Shown: positions 30,601 through 41,600 of the stretch, one piece after another | How the letters are laid out: every line of letters starts with the position of its first letter | Position numbering within the stretch: the first letter of the stretch is position 1 | Assembly (NCBI GenBank): GCA_963930775.1 | Contig: OZ005695.1 | Location: 4,588,001 to 4,652,000, forward strand | Length of the DNA: 64,000 nt | Direction of reading: 5' to 3' | Source: Cliona cf. orientalis | Lineage: Eukaryota > Porifera > Demospongiae > Clionaida > Clionaidae | Position numbers and translations under genes: made by a program | Notes under the pieces: generated by a model | Databases searched by the model: none | The model's input: the letters and a program-made list of their open reading frames with translations, nothing else | What the model was told of the DNA's origin: nothing

Positions 30601-32353
30601 TAGCTAGGCAACCAAAGGTGTTGTTGTGACTCAGTTAGCTATCCAGTAGCTAGGACAATTCCAAGCTATGGTATTGTATAGTTGATTCACCTATCATGAT
30701 TGGTAGCATACTATTTTGCTTTCAAGATTTGTATAGTTTAGATAAATGAATATAAATTCATACGACAACTGCAAATTTGGGAAATCTAATACTGTTGATA
30801 GCATACACCTCAGATGTTGTTATGTACCATGTATATACATGTGAGTGCAAGAGAAAGTGATCACTTTCCCCGGCTGTCTATAATATGTCTGGCTGTTTAT
30901 CATTATGAAAATTGCCATATCCAGAGATTTAGGCATGAGAGTGGTGGCTACCATAGGTGCTAGCTAGGTAAATATCCTCAGCATGTTGGAAACGAACTGC
31001 ACACCTAGTCTCGCTAGCCACACCCTTCAATCTCCGAGAGAAAGAGGGTCTGGTAACTTCGCGTACATTGAGTTGTACACGCTCCAAGATCCTGGAGCGA
31101 CCAATCAGACAGCAGATTTTCAGCATTACCATATTCACGCACACGCGCAATGTTATTAAACATTGTGCGCCTATATGAATGATAGGCAAGCGCGCGCTGC
31201 GCAATCTAAACTTAACGTGACGTCAAGTAAAACGGTCCATTATTGCATTCCAGCAGCACAACTCGATGTACGCGAAGTTACCAGACCCTCTTTCTCTCGG
31301 AGATTGAAGGGTGTGGCTAGCGAGACTACTGCACACCCAGTACTGTCATGTGCTGACTCAACTGTGTATGTGCTCAATCTCAGAACATGTGGTAAGGGTT
31401 GTCACATCAAATCGAAACAGCATAACTGTGCCTCAATGGCAATCTTGATGTGTGTGTACGTGTACGTGTGCGCAGTGCATGATGCAGTGCATTACCCTGT
31501 GCCATGCATGCTCCAGAGAGTCTATATGGTTTTCTTTCTTTTTCTACAGCATTGTATATTTACAGGAACACAATTATTGGATGAATAGTGTACCTGTACA
31601 TGTACCCTTACCACATGCATGAACTGTCTAGTCGTCTGCTATTGTCAGCTAGGTACATGGAACTTGTTAATAGATATATAGGTGATAGAGACTGAAAATG
31701 GTGTGTGCTTAGCAGCTGTACAGTAAAATGCAACCACCTTTTTATGGCTAAACTACAGTGTGCCATAATTATTATTATTTGGCTTATGGAGCGGCTGGAA
31801 TCAATTCCCCCTAATTTAAATTAATGCCCAATGACTGAAAATTTCTTCATGAGAATATTTCCCACTGCTCTGAATAGCAATTCATCTTGAAAATTTTCCA
31901 CAATGAAACTATCCTGCAATATTTATATGGTAATTTCATCCGTACCATCTGCTGTATCGTGCAACCAGAATTTAATACTCAGGGTGAATGGCCAGTTTCC
32001 ATAATAATATTATGATCAATTGAGCAGACATAGGAGAAGATTCAACTGACCTGTGTGTTATCGAATGAGAGCCTGAGGCTGTAGTCTGGGAGCAGTGTTG
32101 TGTCCCTCTGCACTGCCCTGACGGCCATCTGGGCAGCCACTGTGAAACCCCTGGCTCGAAACGTGTTGGTATTACAGGGAAAGAAGGCCATGACGTAGAG
32201 AGGTGTCCTGGTGTCGTTGTAGGGACGACAAATCTCCAGCTCCGTGTTGTCCATACAGTCTCCATCGCAGAGGATGATGGCCTGGCTGGGACAGGGATGC
32301 TGAGAGAGAAACACGAGGGAGGACAGCACTACTGCCAATAGATGAACCACCAT
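15688..32353 (-). CDS. GABA-B-like class C GPCR, receptor A, complete, 16 exons
   Basis: Exons: 32353-32051, 29771-29640, 27733-27563, 24840-24727, 23161-23096, 21389-21168, 20977-20708, 20562-20499, 20089-19967, 19507-19375, 19195-19063, 18988-18881, 18525-18400, 17978-17661, 16421-16263, 15945-15688. They sum to 2700 nt, in frame, 899 aa. A signal peptide (MVVHLLAVVLSSLVFLSQ) leads into a Venus-flytrap domain with MIIGPGCSSGA, the GABA-B ligand-site serine region, and RRFPNFFRT. There is no cysteine-rich domain; seven membrane helices follow at about 505-760 (FGTMLAKTWRVYYIF, LLAYKCLYLIVGLWLA, LNTLIILGAILLYIDVILFG). The cytoplasmic tail has a predicted coiled coil (KKIAELRSTIKSLQMQIEEA) followed by KQRR, then an acidic stretch. 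Ligand unknown. Introns carry many elements. Confidence 0.92.
16144..16216 (-). tRNA. tRNA-Arg (anticodon TCG), copy 5
   Basis: Minus-strand copy of the same tRNA, discriminator A, with a T-run terminator (poly-A on the plus strand, 16137-16143). Its upstream flank, read on the minus strand, has TGCAAGTGGTTGTTATTCGA as in copies 2-4. It lies in the intron between the last two exons of receptor A, same orientation as the host gene. Confidence 0.95.
16560..17122 (+). repeat. Dispersed repeat R1, near full-length copy
   Basis: About 565 bp beginning GCACAAAAATCGCCATATC, passing through GTGCCTTTTTGTTGGCCACC, and ending GGTATGTGCTCTACAGAGCT. The copy at 62780-63360 has the same end points in reverse. 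No terminal inverted repeat or coding frame is visible, so its class is unknown. A GTT/GTC trinucleotide-rich stretch precedes it at 16514-16558. Confidence 0.7.
18797..18843. repeat. Short hairpin in receptor A intron
   Basis: Imperfect inverted repeat GACGACCATTACCTACTCCA / TGGATAGGTAAAGGTCGTC with a small loop. The motif GGTAAAGGTCGTC recurs at 53033 and, diverged, near 16808 inside R1 copies, so this may be a relic of R1. Confidence 0.55.
19542..19731. mobile_element. Foldback element, TACCGTAAATCGCGA ends
   Basis: 190 bp bounded by TACCGTAAATCGCGAATATT and its reverse complement AATATTCGCGATTTACGGTA, with further internal self-complementary ATTTCG/CGAAAT blocks. No coding frame. The outer TA could be a TA target duplication (Tc1/mariner-like). 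Located in a receptor A intron. Confidence 0.8.
20155..20335. mobile_element. Foldback element, TACCGTAGTGTCCCGG ends
   Basis: About 180 bp with ends TACCGTAGTGTCCCGG and CCGGGACACTACGTA plus internal GGGCACTTA motifs in both orientations. It shares only the terminal heptamer with its neighbour at 19542. Receptor A intron. Confidence 0.75.
21055..21160. repeat. (GGGA)n purine tract
   Basis: Imperfect GGGA/GAGA tract on the plus strand, TCCC on the receptor A sense strand. It starts about 7 nt downstream of the 5' splice site of the exon 21389-21168 and fills most of a short intron. Confidence 0.85.
21390..23095. other. Receptor A intron, 1.7 kb
   Basis: AT-rich intron between the exons at 23161-23096 and 21389-21168. 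I saw no conserved exon, RNA gene or clear inverted repeat. Short frames have no splice support. Confidence 0.5.
23556..23579. repeat. Poly-C run (24 nt)
   Basis: Uninterrupted C run on the plus strand (poly-G on the sense strand) in the receptor A intron between the exons at 24840-24727 and 23161-23096. It is not at an acceptor. Confidence 0.9.
25173..26256. mobile_element. Long inverted-repeat element with GGACT minisatellite
   Basis: Arms at 25173-25436 and 25989-26256 are near-identical reverse complements of about 265 bp, separated by about 550 bp. Each arm has an outer GGACTGGACT-type minisatellite and an inner CACGGTGGGATCAAGAA end closing on GCATGC. The spacer encodes nothing recognised. 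Clear target duplications were not found. Lies in the 2.7-kb intron of receptor A between the exons at 27733-27563 and 24840-24727. Confidence 0.8.
27776..28096. mobile_element. hAT-like non-autonomous element
   Basis: 321 bp with short terminal inverted repeats CAGTGGCGTC / GACGCCACTG. Flanks are AGATGAAC at the left and AGATGAAA at the right, a 7/8 match. An 8-bp duplication and CAGTGGCG ends fit the hAT superfamily. No transposase frame. Receptor A intron. Confidence 0.7.
29772..32050. other. Receptor A first intron, 2.3 kb
   Basis: Contains the Mutator-like element at 31006-31328, an R1 fragment at about 30905-30955 and a small CCAGG tandem repeat near 30574-30595. Otherwise unremarkable AT-rich sequence. 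Confidence 0.6.
31006..31328. mobile_element. Mutator-like foldback element, 9-bp target duplication
   Basis: 323 bp with terminal inverted repeats of at least 60 bp starting TAGTCTCGCTAGCCACACCC. Flanked by a perfect 9-bp duplication CTGCACACC (30997-31005 and 31329-31337). Its open frames are TIR artefacts. A related fragment (CCACACCCTTCAATCTC) lies near 51008-51110. Confidence 0.88.
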
Positions 32354-32687
32354 ATCGAGTAGCGAACGATTCGAAACTCCAGTCTAGTCTACTATTAAAG
32401 GACGTCGCACGACCAAGCAACCGAAAGTCAATGATAATTATAATTTATGTTAGCTGCTGCAATCATTTCCTGTGCACTCACATACATAATATTAATAATT
32501 ATAATAGCTGTACATCCGGTATGTGATGTGATGAGCTATTACAAGCAGCTGTGCATGTTTGAGGTGGACAGTTTATTATTCGCAAATGTGTGTGCTACAT
32601 GTAGGCTCATAAAACTAGTCTACTAGAGGCCAGGCTTTGAGCTGTTATCGCTATCAGAACAGTTTGTGAGGAGATAGAGCGAGAATA
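32354..32687. promoter_or_regulatory. Shared interval of receptors A and B
   Basis: 334 bp between the start codons of two divergently transcribed paralogues. It must hold both 5' untranslated regions and promoters. No clear TATA box; AT-rich on the A side (about 32430-32510). Confidence 0.55.
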
Positions 32688-35600
32688 ATGTTTGTTGTGG
32701 AGAGAAGAATGTTTTTGTCCGGAGGCGAGTGTCGGTCCTCCATCGTCCATTGGCTGGTGGTATGCTGCTGTCTCCTTTTCTGCTCCTTCTGGTCTGGTTC
32801 TCAGTGCGTGACTGCAGCGAGCGAGCCGCTGACAGTGTCCGTGTTTATTAGCGGTATAATGGAGGAGGCTAGCGGTTTCACTGGGGAGGTGGACGGGCGG
32901 CCATTCCAGGCAGCTACGGAGTTGGCCAGGGAACTTATCAACAACGACCCAACCTTGCTACCCGGCTATGAGCTGCAGCTGGACTACACTGATGCCAAGG
33001 TGAGCTCTGTGACTCTAGCTAGCTGCTAAATGCACTGTACTCATCCATAAATTATTAACTTGGCTTCAAATTCGTCTTGGAAAGTGTATTCATGATGTTG
33101 ACGATTGTCATTGTGCTATTCCTGATAATGAGCGTACATCCCAGTGTAGAGGAAGAGACTTGTATTTTCTACCCTTAAATTTGCAAAATTATCATCAATA
33201 CTAATCAATTATCTTATTTTATCCTATAAAACTAATCAAAATCACCATTTTACCCGATAAAACTGATGATAATTCCTCCACACTCCTGGATGAGCTACCC
33301 CATCAATACTCGCTATTTGCTGCCATGTCCCCTCAATACTTCATTACAATCCACAATGGTGCCTATAGCACTTCATTAAATCACCTCAAAATCGATCCTT
33401 CAGTGCTAATCAACCTTCCTCCACAGGGGTATCTCCTTATTAACTGGAATAGCCCAAATTTGTTGGACTACATGGTATGAGTTGACGTGAGAGCTGCTCC
33501 ATTCCTATTGTTCTAGTAACAGCGCCAGGGTCAGACCCTGACAAATAGATTTCATTTTCTTTGACAGATTTTTAATATCCATGACACAACCTGGTAGTGG
33601 TACCAGCCAAAATCACAATCATAGTGCACCCAAAAAAAAACAAAAAACAAAGCTTGATATCAATACTGTTCTGTTTGAGAAAGAGACTACATTTTATGTG
33701 GTGCTGGGCATGCCACGATGCTCATATACACAGTACAATGCTGCAGTAGATTTACATATAGATAGAGATTATAACCACACCCCTTAAATTTAATTTATGG
33801 GATTCTCAACTTTACTTCTCTGAGGCGGGGGGGGGGGGGGGGGGGGGTGTTTCTGGGCAACGGTGAACCCCCTGCCTATGCTCTTAAAGAACTGTCACAA
33901 TAATATAAGGGCCGGGTGCATGATATTAAAAAATAAACTGCAAACTGTGATGCACTTTGACATTGTGCTCATGCAAATGCTAGCATTATTGATCACGATC
34001 ATGACCGTGAGCCACATACCACGCCCACACCCATCAATATATAATTCAAGCCAATTCACCTCGTGATGACGGATAAGCATATCACGGAGAGATAGATGAG
34101 CCGATCCTTCTACGCCTTTTTGAAATCGATAATTTTTACTAGCTAACACCGTAGTGCATACCCGATCGCAGGTGCATGGTGATAGTGGCTGGCCTGGGAT
34201 AGGCAAGTGGCATGATGATGATGTCACAATACTACTTGCTGACATACAATTAGGGATCTCCATCCAGCTTCCACTACTAAAAACGTTTATGGTGATACAG
34301 TGCCTAGTAAAACTCATGAAAGGTGAGAAAGTTTAAATTTTTCTGTCTTAATTGGTCAGCATGGTTAATAATAATACTACTACTATGGTCGTATAATAGT
34401 ACATGTAATTATGTAGCAATTTAGAGATCTGGTGCTACTGTTTTTATCATCTTCAGCTTTTTTAAGCAAATTGCATGTCCAAGTACACCTCATAAAATTT
34501 TTGTCTTTGTATAAACTCAATTGACCTAAAGTGGATAATTGTTCCCCCTCCACCTACTGCTTGAATGCTGAATCTATCACCACATCCCTCTTGGGACAAG
34601 AGTGCTCTCATTGCAACAACTATTTTGCTGGTTGATAGCTCTTGTGTCACATTACAGTGCAGGTCCTAATTACTTTTCTTCTCATCCCCAGCTAGGCCAC
34701 TCCCAGTCATCAGTGTTACATGCTGAAAGAGAGGGAGTGGCCAGGGGTCGAGGATATCTGTTTCAGGTGTGCCCTGAATTGTCTAAAATGGGCTGGTCTA
34801 GGGCTGGTCTGATGGGATCCTCCTCTCATACCAAGCCTAGCCTGACAGGCCACAGTGTTCATGTTGTTTATCATGAGCATGTACAAATAAGAATAGAGCG
34901 CTAGTATATTACAAAAATCTTTGCTTGTACAGCATTTAAAACTTATAATCCAAATAGCTAGTTGCTATTATACTGTGGGAATGTACACGTGTATAATTAT
35001 TAACTTGACTGCAAAATTGCTCTGGACAAGCAAGATTGCTCTCTCCTTCCCTCCCCCTCAACTGCCTTCCTCCCCTCCTTCCCTTTGTCCCCTCCCCCAC
35101 TTTCTCTCTCCTTTTTCTCTCTCTCTTGCCCCTTCTTCTCTTGCACCTTCTTCTCTCGTCCCTTCTCTCACTCCTTCTCTCTCCATTCCTCCCTCATTTG
35201 CTTATTGTCATCCGCTGAGCCCCCATGGCATCCCTCCCCCCACACACATGCATCTGTTGTTATTGTACACACGCTTTGATCATTTGCATGCCTCCTTCGT
35301 AATTATTAGTCAGGTTTTGATTGATTTGTTGTTCTGTGTGATGGGCCGGCTCTGTTTCAAAGCCGCTCCTCACCGCAGAAGAATGCAAAACACTATTTCA
35401 CTTAGCCACACATATCGATCACCTTTTTCTCATAATATAACTGGGTTTTGCTACTGAAAATCATTATTCATTCAGTAAATGCAGTACAGACACAAGATAG
35501 AATATATAAATGTTATTGACATGAAATTATTAGGTGGAGAAAAATAAACAGACTGTATCTAATATTACTTTTTTTGCTCGCTCTGGCCTACAATAAAATT

Positions 35601-38600
35601 CATATTAGCTGAAGTAGCACTGACTGAAATGAGGGCATCTCTTTTAACCAGGATGGGCCTTGATAAGCTGTCCCTAGAGTATCCACAATGAATGCTTATG
35701 TTTACCCAAAATGTCCCACATCTTCACCAGCAGGCATGTACAACAGCAGACCTTTCTTGCACTATCAAATTTGCAGGTGCTAACTAGCTGCTAATGTACT
35801 TGTAAGTACTTTATGCAGCTTCACAGCAACACCAGTGACTGTCTAGCCTCCTTCCCTGGTGTTGAAAGGAAAGGAGAGCCTGGATAGAAAACAAATTGTT
35901 TAGGGAGTAATTATTTGTAGCATTATTTGTTTATTTACTTCGACACTTACCTTCAAGAATATCATACATGTACATTCACACACACGCACTCACATTCTTG
36001 TGTGCATACTCTGTGCAGTGTGATGCCGGATCCAGTGTGAGAGGATTCATTGATCAGATATTTGAGAACTCTACTCGTTACATGATCATTGGTGCTGACT
36101 GCTCTATATCCACGGAGCCCATCGCTGAGCTGGCTCCATTCTGGAACCTTGTCCAGGTCAGTGTCGGCTGATTGGTCGGTCAGGTGGAGGTGGGGAGGGG
36201 GAGGGGTGGAATGGGGCAGTATCTGTACCATCCACCTCTCCTCTCCTGAACCAGATTATTCCCTCCTATTGTATCACAAAGGTGAACGTTGTCGGGGTTT
36301 TATTGCAGGGGGGTGGATGTGTGTGGGGCCTAGCGGAGAATATGCCATGGCCACGCTTGACCATTATCATGGCATGAATGTACGAGTACAGTGGATCACG
36401 AGTATTTCGTTTTTGGAAAGTTTCATATCTGTTGTTTAATTCCTATGGCTGATGACCCTTGTTACAGTATTGTAAACATGTAGCACATTGCTGGGAAAAT
36501 TTTTTGTGGCTTATACTAATAAAAAATTTGATAGTACTGCTCTCCTAAATGACTAGCAAAGTGACAACTGCATGTGTGCATACTACACTTACTCATAAGA
36601 AGTAGTTATGCCCAGTTGGCATAGCCGTCTGCCCCATTGATACAATTGTCTAACAGCTACATGTGTAGTGTAATGGCATTGGTCTGTTGTTGAGTTCACA
36701 GAACCATGTGGTTAAATGGAGCATATCATTGCTTTTGCTTGAGTAAGGAAATCACATTAGACTGTACGTTTGTACGTGCAGTAGTCTTGTACAGATAGCT
36801 AATCCAATGTATGTATACTTGTTGGTAGTTGCTTAGCAACCAAAGTTTTTATAGGCAATTTACCGGCTATGGGAAGGGGTTGGGTCATCATAAAGTAGGC
36901 CAATGATGAACAGAGGTCAACTACCAACAAAATAGTTATCTGCCAGTAATTGGGGTGCATTCGACCATGCATCTTATGCACCCCAATTACTGGCAGATAA
37001 CTATTATATGAAACTTTGGTATGTTCATCTTCTACTAGCAATCCCAATCCAAGGCCCAGTGTCTGCTCAAGTACACTTGCATGGTGCATACATGTACCCT
37101 ACAATGCAGTAGAATCCACTAAGATAAAGGAAGGCTTTCCAAGTATTGTTCATTTTGGTTAAGGATCGAGATTCAGAGATTTCTGAAGCTTACAGAATTC
37201 TGTAGCCATTTTCCAATGATACATGGGACAGCGCGGATTATAAAAAGGTAGTGCCGAAGTGGCTACTCAATCCAGGGACTGGTAGCCAAAATGATAGCAA
37301 ATGACTAATTTGGCTAGTGTATCAGGGAACCCCTGTATCTACATTCCATTGACCACATCAAAGGAAATGAACACAGTGGAGTGCCACTCTACCCTGCCCT
37401 AGGGAAACCCCTGTAATCTATTTTTGCTATGCACAGTCTCCCATACACGTTTATGCAGTTCAGTGCACTTGTTCTTGCCTACAATTAAATTGCAAAGTGT
37501 CCTATATACATGTGTAAGTCTTCAGGATTAGGTAGGGCACCTTCTTTAATCTGGGCACTTTGAGCAGTTTCCCAGATTAGTCTCGAGAGCCAGACTAGAC
37601 CACTCCCTTCAATCCACAACACTGAGTTAGCAAAATTGAAATGCTTCTGCAATACAAAGATACATGCAATTGGGCCTGGTGAGAATTGTATTGTGTTGCC
37701 TGCATGGCTTGTGCATGTGAATGGTACTGTATGTACTACACGGTTATTGAATGTGGGATGGGTGCTGTGTTTATTTTGTGTCGCCCTGCAGGTTGGTGCA
37801 TTGTCAAGCAGTCCCAGTCTCTCAAGAAATGAAACATTTAGCACCTTTCTCAGGTATGAATCACTGTTATCAGTACGTCCATTCACCAACTAAACAAAAC
37901 AAAATAGTGGCCTACATATACATGTGTAGTAATAACCTTTATGCTAGTGTCATCCCTGCAGTGTGAGTTAGCATTGCTGTGCATACTTGGCAGTTGTACA
38001 CGTGATATTGCTACTCAATTATGTAATTCAGTGCAACGAGCATTCTTGTGATTCCAGATTACTCAGTTCATAGCAGCAGCTCAGTGCAGTCATAACTGAC
38101 ATTCATGTAATAATTATTATAATAACAATAGTCTTGTGTGATGCTGTCGGTGCATATGGTCACGCATCCAAGATGCGTATCCATGCCCTCATGTAATGAC
38201 ACGGACTATGTAAGAAAATTGTCGCTCTGAAAAATATTTTTCGTTGTATATAGTATAACAAACATCGCATTATAACGTATTTCAACGTACCATCACTCCT
38301 TGGCCTGTGATCAGGCGGTTTTGCCATCACCACTATCTTGTTATGAGGTTGCATCTTTGGGCCTAACAAGAGAGCCCAAGTTTATGCTTGTGCTACTGGT
38401 TATCAAGCCTGCAAACTCAGCCTCAGTTTTGCACTTCAGTTGTATTGTATTGGATGCTGTAGGGTGGTGTCTTCTGATGTGGCAGCTGCAGAGGGTGTGG
38501 TCAGTCTAATGAGGCGATTTGATTGGACGAGAGTTGCTGTGATCACACAACAGGAAACAATCTTTACTTCAGTAAGAGGAAAATTATGAGATATTATGAT

Positions 38601-41600
38601 GATGTATAATATAATGTGCATGTGGTGTTAGTCCAAAGGTGGTACTGTCCCTGTATTTGCCGTAGTCTTTTACATACATATAATTAATTAATTAATAATT
38701 TACATATATACAATGTCATGTAAATAACTTTTATACTGCCTGAATTTTACGTGCTATATTGTTATTGTAATCCATATAACACGAAAATATTCTTATTTGC
38801 GATGCATGTAACACAAAAATGCATGATTCTTGTGAGGCCTGATTTAACAGATTCTCAACAATAATATTAGTTGTAAATTTGATACTGCACTGTATTGCCA
38901 TCAACATGATATTATTTCCATTAATAGTGCATGTTATTATGACAATCTTGTGTGTAATTTCATACAGACATTTAGTCGTCTTCAAGAGCTGTTGGATATG
39001 GATGGCAGTGAACCTCGGGAGTTCAGCTTCAACACCAACGACAACCCATTCTCACATGTCAACAGACTAGCTGTGAGTCTGACGTGGGTATGAGAGAGAG
39101 AGGGAGGGAGGGAGGGAGGGAGAGGGAGGGAGGGAGAGGGAGGGAGGGAGGGAGGGAGGGAGAGGGAGGGAGGGAGGGAGGGAGGGAGGGAGGGAGGGAG
39201 GGAGGGAGGGAGGGAGGGAGGGAGAGGGAGGGAGAGGAAGAAAGAGGGTGTGTGGGTGATATACATGTACATGTAGAGGAAGATATCACCACTAACTTAG
39301 TTCTGTTACTTTCAAGATCATCTCCTTCTGCAATATTATATTTTTATCAAGATCCCCCAGACTATACTGCAAACAATTATGATCCAAGATGGCAATTAGT
39401 AGCATAATAATAAATCTATTGGTAGACTACAATGTAGCTGCCTTTGAGATCTACGGTATAGCCGTGTTCCACACTTGTATAGAAATGGTGTACTCTTAAG
39501 ATAATCAGGTGTGGATCGTACCACCTTATTCTTCTTGTACTTAGTACGTGGACATGTTGATAGTTAATTTTGCTTGTGTACATTTCACACGTTAGAACTC
39601 TCCCACTCGGATCATCTTCCTCAACGTCTATCCGGAGTACGCCATTGAGATCCTCTGCCAGGTCAGTCATGTTTGCACAACACCTTCTCTGTACACATGT
39701 ACCTGTATGCAATTTCCTTTGGTCGATCGAAAACTACCAGTTAAAAGTGAACTCACAATCAGTGAAGGGTTCTTATGAAATCATTGCCTTGATCATAAAG
39801 CTGCGGAGTGTAGCCATAGTATACCCAATTGGGAGTTTCTAGCTTTTGTAAATAACTCTTCATAGTTTTCACTATCAACAGCCCATTTAGTAATTTTAAA
39901 GTCCCATGGGGTAACTGCGCAATTATTTTTGTTTTTTTTTCACTTTAATCAATAAATATCTGATATACTCTTGCTTTAATGGACTAATCAGGGAAAGGAA
40001 TTGGCATTTCATGCACATACATCCTTGATTATTTAAAACTTCTTTTACATACATGCAGTTATTTTTTTATATCAATTGATTCGATGCAGGCTTATAACCT
40101 TGGTCTGACTTTGTCCAACGGTTACCTTTGGTTATCCTATGCCTGGTACCCCGATGAGTGGTGGACTGAGCCGGCCAACCGAACCAACTATGAACCAGTG
40201 GCCTGTCCTCGGGAAGTGCTGGAGTTGATGATTGAGCACTCCATCATCATTGACCACTATGCCTATGTCCTCAACAAGAACAGCAGCACAGATGTTGGAA
40301 TTGTATGTACTAGCTGCACGGAATATAGACCACCTATGTAGTTGGATGGTGTACCTAATTTCTGAAATTCACCACATGATGTGCCAGTCCATCATTAATA
40401 ATATTATTTATGAGCTTCGAGGTTCAGTTTTATATGTATGTGCAAAGTTGAACCTGGTGATGGCTACAGTGTGTTTGGGGGGGGGGGGGGGGGGTGGTGG
40501 GGGGGACACTGCCATCAATATCTGTGCTTGCATATCTAAAGGGCCCAAATTTGCATAATCTTGATGTGTGTGTATACATGATGAAAACCTTAAGTGTAGG
40601 TGCATATGTATGTGCCTTCCTGTGTTTATGTGCATGACATGTATACCTTAAATATGAAGTCGTAGCGTGTTATTGTACCTTACTCTGTCGTACAGTCTCG
40701 CTATGAGTTTGAGCAGCAGCTCCGTGATAGGATTAATACGACCTTTAACACTCCAGTTGACCTCTCTCTGGCCAATCAGGCACAGTTCTACTTCGATGCT
40801 CTCTGGTCTGGTGTCCTGGGTCTCAACAAAACACTTGGTATGATTATAGGCCTAGAGCTCTTGCATGGTCTATGTACGTGTACAAATTACCTGGGCAGGC
40901 ACTGGAATGCTGGTTATGCATGTAGGCTCTATAGATATTCTGAGTTTTCATATAATCAGAGAATAAATGTTTGGAATGTAGAAGCTTAAACAACACAGGA
41001 AATTCTTGTCAATTAGCTTTGATTAGCAGTATCCAGAACTAGGAATTTTGATAAATTTGCTGTCATACTCAAATGCCTCTTGACTGACAATACTATTGCT
41101 TTTCATTACAGAGGTGTACAACCTGTGTGACTTCTCATATGACCCTGCCATGGAGTCTGCCAAAAACTTTACCACTACCCTTCACAGCAGCATACAAGCA
41201 CTCAAGTTCAGAGGAGTGTCGGTAGGCTCACAGCTACATTATTGGTTTAGATGCTCTTTGTATTGGAGTAACAGTGAACTGCATTCATGAGATGATATTT
41301 AATGGGTAACGTTTATTTTAGTGTTCCTGTAGATTGGCTCCAAAAGATAGAAATTTGTGCTTACATGCATTCACTGTTACAGTATATAGTACTGGGTTTT
41401 AATATACACAATGTACATGTGCTATTTCATCATTCCAAATCACCAATACCAGTACATGCTATAATGAAGTGTGAATAATTATCGCTGTAAAATAGCGTGC
41501 ATATACCTAAACACCTGTTTGTATTGTTTCTCTATATTTTAGGGTGAAGTTGAGTTTAACAGCAATGGAGACCGCTCTCCCCAGCTGAGGTTCTTCCAGT

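Noticed and set aside
30929..31588. 91- and 141-residue frames on opposite strands
   Set aside because: They share the same residues because they read the two arms of the Mutator-like element at 31006-31328.
38982..39407. Long Pro/Ser and Gly/Glu/Arg frames on both strands
   Set aside because: Translations of the (GGGA)n tract; only 38968-39072 is a receptor B exon.
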